From positions 1,316,075 through 1,380,074 of the forward strand of contig SDOX01000006.1 of the NCBI GenBank assembly GCA_004565275.1: DNA of 64,000 bases, written 5' to 3'. Shown here one piece after another: positions 56,209 to 64,000 of this stretch. Under the pieces are notes generated by a model, which worked only from the letters and a program-made list of their open reading frames with translations, searched no databases and was not told the origin of the DNA. The position numbers were made by a program, and so were the translations under genes. Numbering within the stretch: the stretch's first letter is position 1; each line of letters begins with the position of its first letter. The DNA is from Nannochloropsis salina CCMP1776. Lineage: Eukaryota > Sar > Eustigmatophyceae > Eustigmatales > Monodopsidaceae.

Positions 56209-56714
56209 GACGTGACACAGTAAAGAAAATGATTGTGGTCGGCCCCATGCAATACGTCGTGGGAGAGACGCTCTACCTTGAGAGAGGACCGCGAACACAG
56301 ACGTGAGAGAGGAGGTTTCATGAGGCGACAGGGTGCTGGTGGTCGGTTGACAATTTTTATTGGATGTGAGTGGTCGGTTGACAATTTTTATTGGATGTGA
56401 GTTACCTCCTTTAAAATGTTTAGAGGAAGATCGCCTCTGTAGAAAGCAATATTCAGGCAGAAATGATTGTTTTGGCATGGGAAAAGGTCACACGGACCTT
56501 GTCATCTTGAGTCGTTGACACAATAGCGAATTTTGTTAATAGATGTATGTTTGAAAGTGGGAAAGTGGTGGCCCTTCTCATCGCGAGGTGAGAAAAGCAT
56601 ACATGGAACGACACTCAAATCATGCAAAGGAAGAATCACTTATCAATGAGGGAAATGCGCCTCAATTTTTCTTTCCGCCATCTTCTACATGCACGTGATC
56701 ATCTCAAATTTCTT
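56209..56714. other. Intergenic region between convergent genes
   Basis: 506 nt between the Cys-repeat protein stop and the RPC7 stop. It contains the perfect 31-nt tandem duplication at 56340-56401 and otherwise nothing I can name. Confidence 0.5.
56340..56401. repeat. Perfect tandem duplication of 31 nt
   Basis: Positions 56340-56370 and 56371-56401 are identical, adjacent 31-nt copies beginning TGGTCGGTTGACAATTTTTA. Perfect identity suggests a recent slippage event or a selected element. Confidence 0.9.
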
Positions 56715-58099
56715 TTAAAAGATTGCCTCGTTGTCACCACCTCCTTCGTCGCCGTCATCCATCCCGTCGTAGCCATCGCTCGCGTAGTGATTCATGGCAT
56801 AGTCATCATCCTCGTCAACCTCCTCCTCCTCTTCTTCCTCGACCAAACCCTCCTCCTCCTCCTCCTCTTCTTCTTCGTCTTCGTCCCTTTTCTTGCTCCT
56901 CAGATTGTTGCCAGAGACAGGGTCTTTTTCATCGAGCTCATCTTGAGTGAGCTTTCGCTTCCATTTCTTCGTACCACTTACTTCTTCTTCCTCCTCTCCT
57001 TCACCTACGGCTTCTTCTTCCTCGTCCTCCAATATCACCCGGCACCTAGGCTCCTATGAATTATGGCAGACAAATAAAATAAATTTAACTCAAATATGTG
57101 AATGCTAATTTGTTAATCCCTTTTCCAGACACGCACTTTTGCTATGGTCGCCGTCGCCGCGGCCTCCTTGCCTCTATTTCGAAAGCCAGTTTTAGTCAAT
57201 GCTTTCTCCCCTCTGCGGGGGATCGAGGATTTTGCACGAGGGTAGAGCTCAGATGGAATGTAGACCGCACTATCGCTCTGTAAGACAAGTGACAGGATAA
57301 ACAAGAGATATGCGGCACTAGTAAGTTCAGGCTAAGATTTCCTTGGCTTAGGCGACGGGAAGGAGACAGAAATCCTCCATTAAAGTCCTTCTCTACCGGC
57401 AATGAATCTTCCTTGTGTGACCATTAGCCACACGTAAAGTACGCGACCGAACAAAGTCACCGCCATTCCCATGGGCCCTTGCACACGGACCTTGGGCTCC
57501 GGCACGTGGATGACCTCCCACAGTGACGCAAGTCTACTTCCTTTCACGCCGTCCTTCTCTGCCTCCGGTCCTCTGCTTCCATCGTTTCCAAGAGTTCCTC
57601 TATATCTATCTGAGTAGCGAGTTATCTCCTTCGTTACAGTTGCAGCGCGTGCAGCGGGTTGAAGGTAATAAACCGAATGCTGCCACCAGTGCACTGAAAT
57701 GGGAGAGATGAAGGTGGATAATGATACAAAAGGTTGGACACATGGTATAACATGTAGGACTTGTGCAGTTCTACATCCGTAAATCATTGAACGAAGAGTA
57801 CTTGGCATGCTACTTGGTATAAGACCTCCCATCTCCACTACCATCTCCCACGTACCTAACTCTCTTTGCGCCTGAATTTTTATTCCCTCATCCTCCGTCA
57901 ACGGCCTGGGCGGATATATAGGAATATATGGGTAGGAAGGCAGCGGTTCCTGTTGTGTAGAGCCGGAAGCGGCGCGAGGATCTAGCCCCATCTCCTCTGC
58001 TGTGTCTCGCAGATGGTCGAGCGCTGTGAGACCTCCACCGCCGGGCACTCCACCCCGTCCTCCAAAACGTCCACCGCGGCCCCGCCCCCGCCCCATCAT
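56715..58099 (-). CDS. RNA polymerase III subunit RPC7 (Rpc31 / POLR3G family)
   Basis: Minus-strand exons: 58099-57856, 57693 to about 57515, 57277-57137 and 57053-56715. The N-terminus is Gly/Arg-rich (MMGRGRGRGGRFGGRGG). Next is the conserved core IPIYPPRPLTEDEG...QRELVHWWQHSVYYLQP, then KEITRYSDRYR, aligning with the POLR3G segment around QELRETMKRMPYFIETPEE and RYSKRY. The last exon is highly acidic and ends YDGMDDGDEGGGDNEAIF, like the acidic RPC7 C-terminus. RPC7 belongs to the RPC3-RPC6-RPC7 subcomplex needed for Pol III initiation at tRNA and 5S genes. The exon 2 donor is unsettled: in-phase candidates follow 57515, 57491 or 57443, giving 300-324 residues. The open frame continues to 57380 if unspliced. 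Confidence 0.82.
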
Positions 58100-58567
58100 C
58101 GCTCCTCAAAGTAGATACTAGGCTACTGTCCTTGAAATGAGCACAAAAATTGCGTGAAAAAGCGGACCAGAGATGTGAGGAGGTAGTCGCGATGAGAAAG
58201 GGAAAAGGAGTGGATTTCCAAAATATTTACCCTTCCAAATAGACATTTCGCTCATCATTTCCGCGTCGCTTACAAAAAATCCTCTCAATACATTGTGTCG
58301 CTATGCCGGAGGCTCATTTATACGAGTATTTGGGAATCTAGCTGATAATTGTTTACCACCTGGGGGAGATTTCCCCGTTCCGAGCCACTGCTAGAGCAAC
58401 TTACACCATGGGTTCATGGGCCTCAAGACAGATCTTTACCGCGCAGAATGTACATAGCTGCATGTGCCGATGATACACACTAAAAAACGTATTTAATCGA
58501 ACGTCCTGCTTAACCAACAGGTGCAAGCTGCCGGGATTGGCGTTTCTTGGCAACGCACCTTCAAGTC
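58100..58567. promoter_or_regulatory. Divergent upstream region, RPC7 / CASP
   Basis: 468 nt between opposite start codons of two housekeeping genes. No specific element identified. Confidence 0.4.
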
Positions 58568-61258
58568 ATGGAGGACCTTCCAACTGGCGTTATGCCAACA
58601 GCCGCCGCGGAAACGCTACCTGTAGAGATCCTTGATCCAAACGTGACTGTTCTTCCGGTGAAAAGTGAAAGTCTGGGTGGTGGCGAGGTTCATGCGGAGA
58701 GCATGGGCACACGAGTCCGCAAATCCAGCTCCACCACCGTGGCGAGCAACAAAATGGGCCCAGGCCTCGGCAAGTCATTTTCCTCATCAACTCCCAGCGT
58801 GTCGACAACGGTGCCTAATGCAGTCGCACCTGTTGACACATCGTATAATTCTCTCTCTACCGCTACTGCTCTTGAAATCGCCTTTGAATTCTGGTCGGGA
58901 CTGGATCTATCAGGTGCTTGCCGTGCGGAGCTCGAGCGGCAAGGGCGCGAGCTCAAGGAGGCAAAGGAGGGCACAATAAGAAACCGAAAACGCCTGACGG
59001 AGGCGACGAAGGAATGGAAGAAGAAAGGTGAAAACAATAGAAGTGAGTTTGAAGTCTTGCTGAAAGCCTACCAAGAGGAGATTGACAGGCTGACCAGACG
59101 AGCCAAAGGCGCGGATGCTGCCTTCGCTAGTGCCTATCAAGTCCTGCACCAGGCGCCGGACCCCACGCCCTTTCTCGACGAAGCCAGATCCGATAATCGG
59201 ACTGGGGCTACACTTAAAGCCGAGCTTGAAAGGCTTCAACAAGAAGTGGATGAATACGAGGTGGAGTTTCGGAAGCTCAAGAATCAAGACGTCACCATTC
59301 GCAGGCTGCAGGAGAGCCTGACCGCGTACGAGCAGGGAGCGGCGGGAGATATGGCAGCATCCATCGAGTCAGCACGGGTGGAGATAGAAGCCTTGGCGAA
59401 CGCTAGGGTCTGCGAGGCCAAAGAGCGGGAGAGGCGCATGGAAGGTCGTTTGCGGGTGGCGGAAGCGGCAGAGGCAGCGGCGGAAGGGATGCGGGCTCGC
59501 GCCCAGGCTGAACTGCTGGAGCTTGCGCGTCTGGCGGAAGAAAAGGTGGCAGCGATGACGGCCGAGGGAGACTTGCTCGTGCAGGAACGCGAACGATTCG
59601 AGGCGGAGGCTGTGGCGTTGCGACGGGAGCTTGAAACTGTCAAAATGGCAGCCAGCGAGGCAGGTAGGGACGGCGCGGACGGCCAGCCGGTCTCCTTACG
59701 ATCGTCTTCTGCTTCCTCTGACACCGGGAAAAGCTGCGTGGAGGCTCTCGAAAAGGAGCTGGAGGAGATGGGGGCATCCCTCGCTGCTGTGCGCCAGCGG
59801 CTGCTGGCCAAAGAGGAAGAGTGGGCCTCGTCGCAGCGTCGCGCCCGGGAGGCGGCAGCAGCGCTAGAGAAAGAATTGGAGGAGGAGCGGAAAGCCAGGT
59901 CCAAGGCAGAGGAAGAGGCACAAGAACTGCCGTCAAGGGAGGAAGTGGGGAAACTGAGGGCGCGATTGCGATTGTTGCAGCAGTTGGGGTTCAACGGGGC
60001 GGAGGAGGAGGAGGGAGAGGGCGGGGAGGGGATGACGCTTGGAGGACCCAGTGGGACGGCAGGCAGGCGGAAGGACGCTATGGACAGGGCCCCGAGTGCC
60101 ACCGAAGAGGGCGAGGTCAAGGAGGAAAGCATCGTGGAGGACCAGGGTCAGGAGGGAGGGGGGGGCACGGGTGTGGGGAGACTGCTGATGGCCAGGCTGC
60201 GGCGCATGGAGACCGAGGTCATGACGGGACGTCGCCGGATTGCTGAGCTGGAGGGGGAGCGGGCGTGCCTAGAGAACGAGAAACGGAGTGCTGAGGCCAG
60301 GGTGGTGGAATTGAGTGCGCTGACTTCCCGGCTGGAGGATGACCTGGCGCGTGTGGCCAGCAAGGGGGGCGGTGACGTGATGGCCGAGGGGACGGTCGGC
60401 TCACACTCGCGGACACCCTCAGTCCCTCCCGGCCGGGGACCGTCCTGGAAGGCGGCATCCTTCCGGGACGAGGAAGATCTAGACGTTGATATGCACGAGC
60501 TCTTGTCCTCGACGACACAGGCCGCGCCCGCCCTTGGTGCGTCCCCCTCGGCCTCCCTCGACCTGGTCCGGATCCTCCAAGCCCAGCGCGACAGGTACAA
60601 GGCGCGAACCCGCGAGCTCGAGGGCCGACTGGCGGCCGTGGAGCAAGAGTCGGGTCGACACAAGGCACAGGCGGAGTCGATGCTGCGCGACAATCTTAAG
60701 CTCTACGAGAAGGTCCGCTTTCTGCAGAGCTATAAGAAGGGGAGGGTCGGTCCAGGCGCACTCGACAGCGCACAAGATAAGAGGATGTCCGGGTTAGAAC
60801 ACTCGGCGCTCCATCAACGGAATGTCGCCAACGACGAGGGTAAAGAGGCTCAAGAATGCGCGCTGGAAGCGGGTCGAGTGCCGACTGGCGCAGGGGCTGC
60901 CGCAACAGAAGCTCGTTATCGCGCCATGTACGAAGAGCAAATGAACCCTTTTACCGCCTTTTCAGTCGCAGAGCGCGTCCGTAAGTATCAAGACTTGAGC
61001 GTAATCGACAAAATTACGCTCCAGACAACACGGGCGTTTCTTGCCCACAAGAAAGCGCGGATGGCGGTCTTCTTTTACGCGCTGAGTCTGCACCTGCTGG
61101 TCTTCCTGACTCTGTACATGTGGGGGCATCACCACTGCACTGACCTGCATAATCAAGCAGACGCGCTCATGGGCCACCCACCCGAGCCGTTAGGGATGCA
61201 GTCATTGTCAATGGGAAGTCATACGGTAGGAGGAGGAGCCAATCATTTGCAAGGCTAA
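58568..61258 (+). CDS. CASP: CASP golgin (tail-anchored Golgi coiled-coil protein)
   Basis: One uninterrupted frame of 896 residues from ATG 58568 to TAA 61256-61258. The N-terminal CASP region is recognisable (ALEIAFEFWSGLDLSGA, RKRLTEATKEWKKKGE). A long heptad-rich coiled coil follows, residues about 110-720. The conserved CASP C-terminal domain has LQAQRDRYKARTRELEGR, LRDNLKLYEKVRFLQSY, YRAMYEEQMNPFTAF, and a transmembrane anchor near residues 834-856 (MAVFFYALSLHLLVFLTLYM). CASP tethers vesicles in intra-Golgi retrograde transport and interacts with golgin-84 in other organisms. It has no intron, unlike its neighbours. An in-frame TTG at 58547 precedes the ATG, but I use the first ATG. 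Confidence 0.9.
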   Translation: MEDLPTGVMPTAAAETLPVEILDPNVTVLPVKSESLGGGEVHAESMGTRVRKSSSTTVASNKMGPGLGKSFSSSTPSVSTTVPNAVAPVDTSYNSLSTATALEIAFEFWSGLDLSGACRAELERQGRELKEAKEGTIRNRKRLTEATKEWKKKGENNRSEFEVLLKAYQEEIDRLTRRAKGADAAFASAYQVLHQAPDPTPFLDEARSDNRTGATLKAELERLQQEVDEYEVEFRKLKNQDVTIRRLQESLTAYEQGAAGDMAASIESARVEIEALANARVCEAKERERRMEGRLRVAEAAEAAAEGMRARAQAELLELARLAEEKVAAMTAEGDLLVQERERFEAEAVALRRELETVKMAASEAGRDGADGQPVSLRSSSASSDTGKSCVEALEKELEEMGASLAAVRQRLLAKEEEWASSQRRAREAAAALEKELEEERKARSKAEEEAQELPSREEVGKLRARLRLLQQLGFNGAEEEEGEGGEGMTLGGPSGTAGRRKDAMDRAPSATEEGEVKEESIVEDQGQEGGGGTGVGRLLMARLRRMETEVMTGRRRIAELEGERACLENEKRSAEARVVELSALTSRLEDDLARVASKGGGDVMAEGTVGSHSRTPSVPPGRGPSWKAASFRDEEDLDVDMHELLSSTTQAAPALGASPSASLDLVRILQAQRDRYKARTRELEGRLAAVEQESGRHKAQAESMLRDNLKLYEKVRFLQSYKKGRVGPGALDSAQDKRMSGLEHSALHQRNVANDEGKEAQECALEAGRVPTGAGAAATEARYRAMYEEQMNPFTAFSVAERVRKYQDLSVIDKITLQTTRAFLAHKKARMAVFFYALSLHLLVFLTLYMWGHHHCTDLHNQADALMGHPPEPLGMQSLSMGSHTVGGGANHLQG

Positions 61259-61468
61259 ATGAGAATATGGCTGATCAAAAACCAAAGAACAAATTAGCGT
61301 CGTCTCTTTACTGCACCCCGCTCTTTAGAAAGAAATATTCACGGTGAGCAATGATGGGCAACAATTTGTAATTGAGAAGACTATTTCGCTCTTCGTTGTA
61401 TGTCTTCTTTTTGAAATGTGACATGTACTTTCTACTAGCTCTTGCCCATCACCTCTACACTGTCTGGC

Positions 61469-61474
61469 AATAAA
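61469..61474 (+). terminator. Possible poly(A) signal of CASP
   Basis: AATAAA, 211 nt after the CASP stop codon, in the 236-nt gap before the convergent SulP gene. Only the hexamer and its position support the call. Confidence 0.35.
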
Positions 61475-61494
61475 GATTCACTTTGCATGTGTAT

Positions 61495-64000
61495 TTACAA
61501 GACGGATACGTTCCCGAGTTCGATAGAGAATTGTTTCAGCAAGAGCTTCTGGACCAACACCATCAAGCGCGGATGTTCTTCCTCGAGACGCCTGAGCGCT
61601 GTCTGACTGAAGACACCGAGCTTGACAGGCGTCATCGCTCGCGCGAAGAATCGCCGGCGTTGATTTTCTAAAAAAAAGTCCACGAAGCCAAAGAGCGAGC
61701 CTGAATGCAGCACAACCTCCACGCGCCGTCGACGCCAGTCCCGGCTTCCATCTCCCCACGGGGGCAAACGGTCTGCGGCCCTCACAGGCTCCTCTCTGGC
61801 GTCCTCTTCCAGCGATTCAAGAGCCACCTCCCCAGAGAGAATGAGGTAGAAAGAGTCAGAGATGTCGTCCTTGTAGAAGATGGAATCTTCCTCGCGAAAT
61901 GTCTCTTCTCGTGCGTAGTGAGCTATCATCTCCAACGCATCCTCATCAACGGAACTTGCCATCGCCGATCCAATCTCCTGTCCTTCTCCGTCCTCTTCCT
62001 CCTCCTCCAAAAGCAGTTTCCGAAGGACACTCACAACGCTCAACTCTTGCATTCCACGCAACGAGAAAGCCCGGGCTCGCAGGGAATGCCCATGAGTATG
62101 CTGCGACTCTTCAGCGAGCAAAGCCGTCTCACAGGAATCCAGCGCCTGGTGCAGGGTGGGAAAGAGGCGAGTATTGTTGTCTGCAAGCAGCCGGTTTGCC
62201 CTTAAGTAGAATTCTACGCGGACGTTGCAATTGCTGTAACAAAGAATGACCTGCACGTCCTTGCAGAGGGTTTGCAGCGGCAAAAAGCAATTCACAACAC
62301 TCGACATATCGATAGCGGGCACCCGTCGGAAATCGAGTATGAGAAAGCGAGGCTTTGGGGCGTTCGCAAAATGATGGGCAGCGCCAGTACCAGACGCTTG
62401 CATTTCTTGTGTCATTGCTTCGCTGAATGGCTTCATTCCGGTCCCGTAAGTACCGGTGACTGCGGAAGCACCGCCACCAATACTCCTGCCTTCGTGGCTC
62501 GGAGGAGACGAGGGGGGAAGGGAGGAGCCAAGCAGCGCCAGAGAGGCAGCAGACGTTTGACCAACAAGCGGTGACGCTTCTGTTGCTTCCTCTTCATCCA
62601 CAGCTGCCTTCTGCGCTTCCTTAGGCGCGTCAACACTCCCTCCGTGCCAGACGCGCGTCCACAAGCTGCTAGAAAGGTTACGAAAGGTCTTCTTCCTCCT
62701 CCCTGTCAAAGCATTCGACGACACTCTTCTTCCCGCAGCCTTCGTATGAGCACCTCCGGAGCCAGTGCTCTGACCGCCAGCCCACATTTCTGCCTCCTCG
62801 GTGAGTGATCGTCGGGAGTGCGTCCGAGAAGGACGATACTCCCCCGCCCCCACCATCTTTCCTTTTCCCCGCTCGGTCGATCGTTCTTTGGCTTTCCGTG
62901 AAGGGGATTGCGCTACCCCCAACAAGGATTTGATGTGCTCGAGGGTCGTGATACTGCTTCCAAAAAAAATAGCCCCGTTAAGCTCTAGCGTCAAAATCTT
63001 CCCGTGGTCGAGAAGTCTGCGCGCACCCCTTAGGCGCGCCACGCGGCTGCGTTGGCGCTGGGCCTGAGCAGTCCGGGCGGTGCTTTTGGCGTAAGAAACT
63101 ATAAACATCGCCATCGAGAGCACTATCCCCAAGGCAAAGCCGGGAATAATGCCGAAAGCCACATTGCCCAAAAACGTCGTCCACAGGACCACGTACTCCT
63201 TGGCCGTCATGCGCAGCCGCGCCTCCACCAGCCACTCGAGCATCAGCTCAAAGGTAATGAAATGAAGGGTCGCAGCGAAGAAGTACAGCGGGATGTAGGA
63301 CATGAGATCCACATCGCAGAAAAAGACCGCCAGCTCCGCCACGATGAGGACGAGGCCGCAGAGTCGAGAACGAGTTTGCGTGCGGTACGTGAAGATGGTC
63401 TGGGAGAAGATGTAGGAGCCCGTAAACCCCCCGCACAAACCAGCGATGAGATTGGAGGCCCCCACAGTGGAAAGCTCGTGGTTTTTGTTCAGCGGCCGAC
63501 CGCCGTCCATCTCGATGGCCACGATGTCCAGGCAACTGCTGAAGGAGACGACAAAGATCATTCCCAGCAACGTGGGGAGCTGGTAGGGCACCACCCACCA
63601 CTCGATCCGGCCTAATAAGTCAGGCGGCCAGACCTGATAGAGCGCTACGGAGGCCTGCCAAGATGCTGGTGCATTGGCGGGTCCCACCCAGCCGAAGTCC
63701 CTCGCCCCCTCCATGCTCTCTCCGGCCAAGAAGAGCACGCCGTAGAAGACGAGGGGCACACAGACCATGGCCACAGGCAAAGCGAGAAAGTGCTTAAACG
63801 AATGGGCCACTATTGAAAGCACCACGCCTGCCAAGATGCCTGGAAGGACCAGCACAACTGCCCGGGGATCGTACAGGGCGCTCCAAGCCTGAAGGGAGTC
63901 CAGGTCGTGGCCGACAGATAGCGCCACGCCCGCGCGGAAGCAGAAGGCTGCAATAAAGACGATTTGCCCCCCGATCACCGGTAATGGTAGATAAGATACC
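61495..64000 (-). CDS. SulP/SLC26-type anion transporter with STAS and cNMP-binding-like tail (5' partial)
   Basis: Open frame from TAA at 61495 to the window edge, at least 834 codons; the start is outside. The frame at the edge reads VSYLPLPVIGG, a conserved SulP motif. Transmembrane helices fill about 63050-64000, including ALDIVAIE-like CLDIVAIEMDGGRPLN, GGFTGSYIFSQTIF, DLMSYIPLYFFAATLHF and GIIPGFALGIVLSM. Next comes a STAS domain in two parts, LELNGAIFFGSSITTLEHI and FLILDFRRVPAIDMSSVVN, separated by about 150 low-complexity residues. The last about 180 residues resemble a cyclic-nucleotide-binding domain (DSFYLILSGEVALES, GSLFGFVDFF). SulP-STAS-cNMP architecture is known from fungal proteins of the YGR125W/Vsb1 group, a vacuolar transporter. 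Substrate and membrane are not readable here. The gene is intronless as far as seen. Confidence 0.9.
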   Translation of the reverse strand, partial: VSYLPLPVIGGQIVFIAAFCFRAGVALSVGHDLDSLQAWSALYDPRAVVLVLPGILAGVVLSIVAHSFKHFLALPVAMVCVPLVFYGVLFLAGESMEGARDFGWVGPANAPASWQASVALYQVWPPDLLGRIEWWVVPYQLPTLLGMIFVVSFSSCLDIVAIEMDGGRPLNKNHELSTVGASNLIAGLCGGFTGSYIFSQTIFTYRTQTRSRLCGLVLIVAELAVFFCDVDLMSYIPLYFFAATLHFITFELMLEWLVEARLRMTAKEYVVLWTTFLGNVAFGIIPGFALGIVLSMAMFIVSYAKSTARTAQAQRQRSRVARLRGARRLLDHGKILTLELNGAIFFGSSITTLEHIKSLLGVAQSPSRKAKERSTERGKGKMVGAGEYRPSRTHSRRSLTEEAEMWAGGQSTGSGGAHTKAAGRRVSSNALTGRRKKTFRNLSSSLWTRVWHGGSVDAPKEAQKAAVDEEEATEASPLVGQTSAASLALLGSSLPPSSPPSHEGRSIGGGASAVTGTYGTGMKPFSEAMTQEMQASGTGAAHHFANAPKPRFLILDFRRVPAIDMSSVVNCFLPLQTLCKDVQVILCYSNCNVRVEFYLRANRLLADNNTRLFPTLHQALDSCETALLAEESQHTHGHSLRARAFSLRGMQELSVVSVLRKLLLEEEEEDGEGQEIGSAMASSVDEDALEMIAHYAREETFREEDSIFYKDDISDSFYLILSGEVALESLEEDAREEPVRAADRLPPWGDGSRDWRRRRVEVVLHSGSLFGFVDFFLENQRRRFFARAMTPVKLGVFSQTALRRLEEEHPRLMVLVQKLLLKQFSIELGNVSVL

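Noticed and set aside
57380-57514. Extension of RPC7 exon 2 to the stop codon at 57380
   Set aside because: Downstream exons at 57277 and 57053 continue the RPC7 pattern, including its acidic end, so the read-through frame is probably intronic.
1-64000. Retroelements, DNA transposons, virus-like elements, CRISPR arrays
   Set aside because: I saw no reverse transcriptase, integrase, transposase or capsid-like frames, no long terminal or inverted repeats, and no spaced repeat array. The repeats present are short tandem or simple tracts.

Overview
This is a gene-dense, intron-rich nuclear segment of a eukaryote. Most coding exons are 45-300 nt with GT-AG introns of roughly 80-300 nt. Introns of plus-strand genes often start with GGGA-type purine tracts and nearly always end in CCCT-type pyrimidine tracts. 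The gene content (a receptor fused to an inositol 5-phosphatase, a CD36-like protein, a voltage-gated K+ channel, a GH8 cellulase, a SulP transporter with a nucleotide-binding-like tail) suggests a stramenopile alga, most likely a eustigmatophyte such as Nannochloropsis/Microchloropsis. The organism call is inference. I rebuilt exons by hand from splice-site quality and reading-phase continuity; in most genes the phases close exactly to the stop codon.

Layout. 1-6 kb: 3' end of an unknown plus-strand gene, NSUN6 (minus), and an unrecognised charged protein (minus). 6.2-25 kb: four plus-strand genes: a tandem SET-domain protein, a Kv channel, a secreted class 3 lipase and an ABCG half-transporter. 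26-30.6 kb: a doubtful small gene and a secreted GH8 endoglucanase (both minus). 31.8-42.8 kb: a 7TM receptor fused to an inositol polyphosphate 5-phosphatase, the most striking gene here. 43.7-51.5 kb: a very large CD36/SR-B-like protein. 51.9-64 kb: a compact housekeeping block: calmodulin-like protein (minus), TRAPPC1 (plus), a secreted Cys-repeat protein (plus), RNA polymerase III subunit RPC7 (minus), intronless CASP golgin (plus), and a SulP-STAS-cNMP-like transporter (minus) that runs off the right edge.

The genes do not form one pathway. There is a membrane and surface theme: ion channel, ABC transporter, receptor-phosphatase, scavenger receptor, SulP transporter, and secreted lipase, cellulase and Cys-repeat protein. 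TRAPPC1 and CASP are Golgi trafficking proteins; NSUN6 and RPC7 belong to RNA metabolism. Several neighbours are divergent pairs with short shared upstream regions.

Limits: no tRNA, rRNA, CRISPR or intact mobile element was recognised. The first exons of the receptor-phosphatase, one splice junction each in the charged protein and RPC7, and the joins inside the phosphatase's acidic insert remain unsettled.
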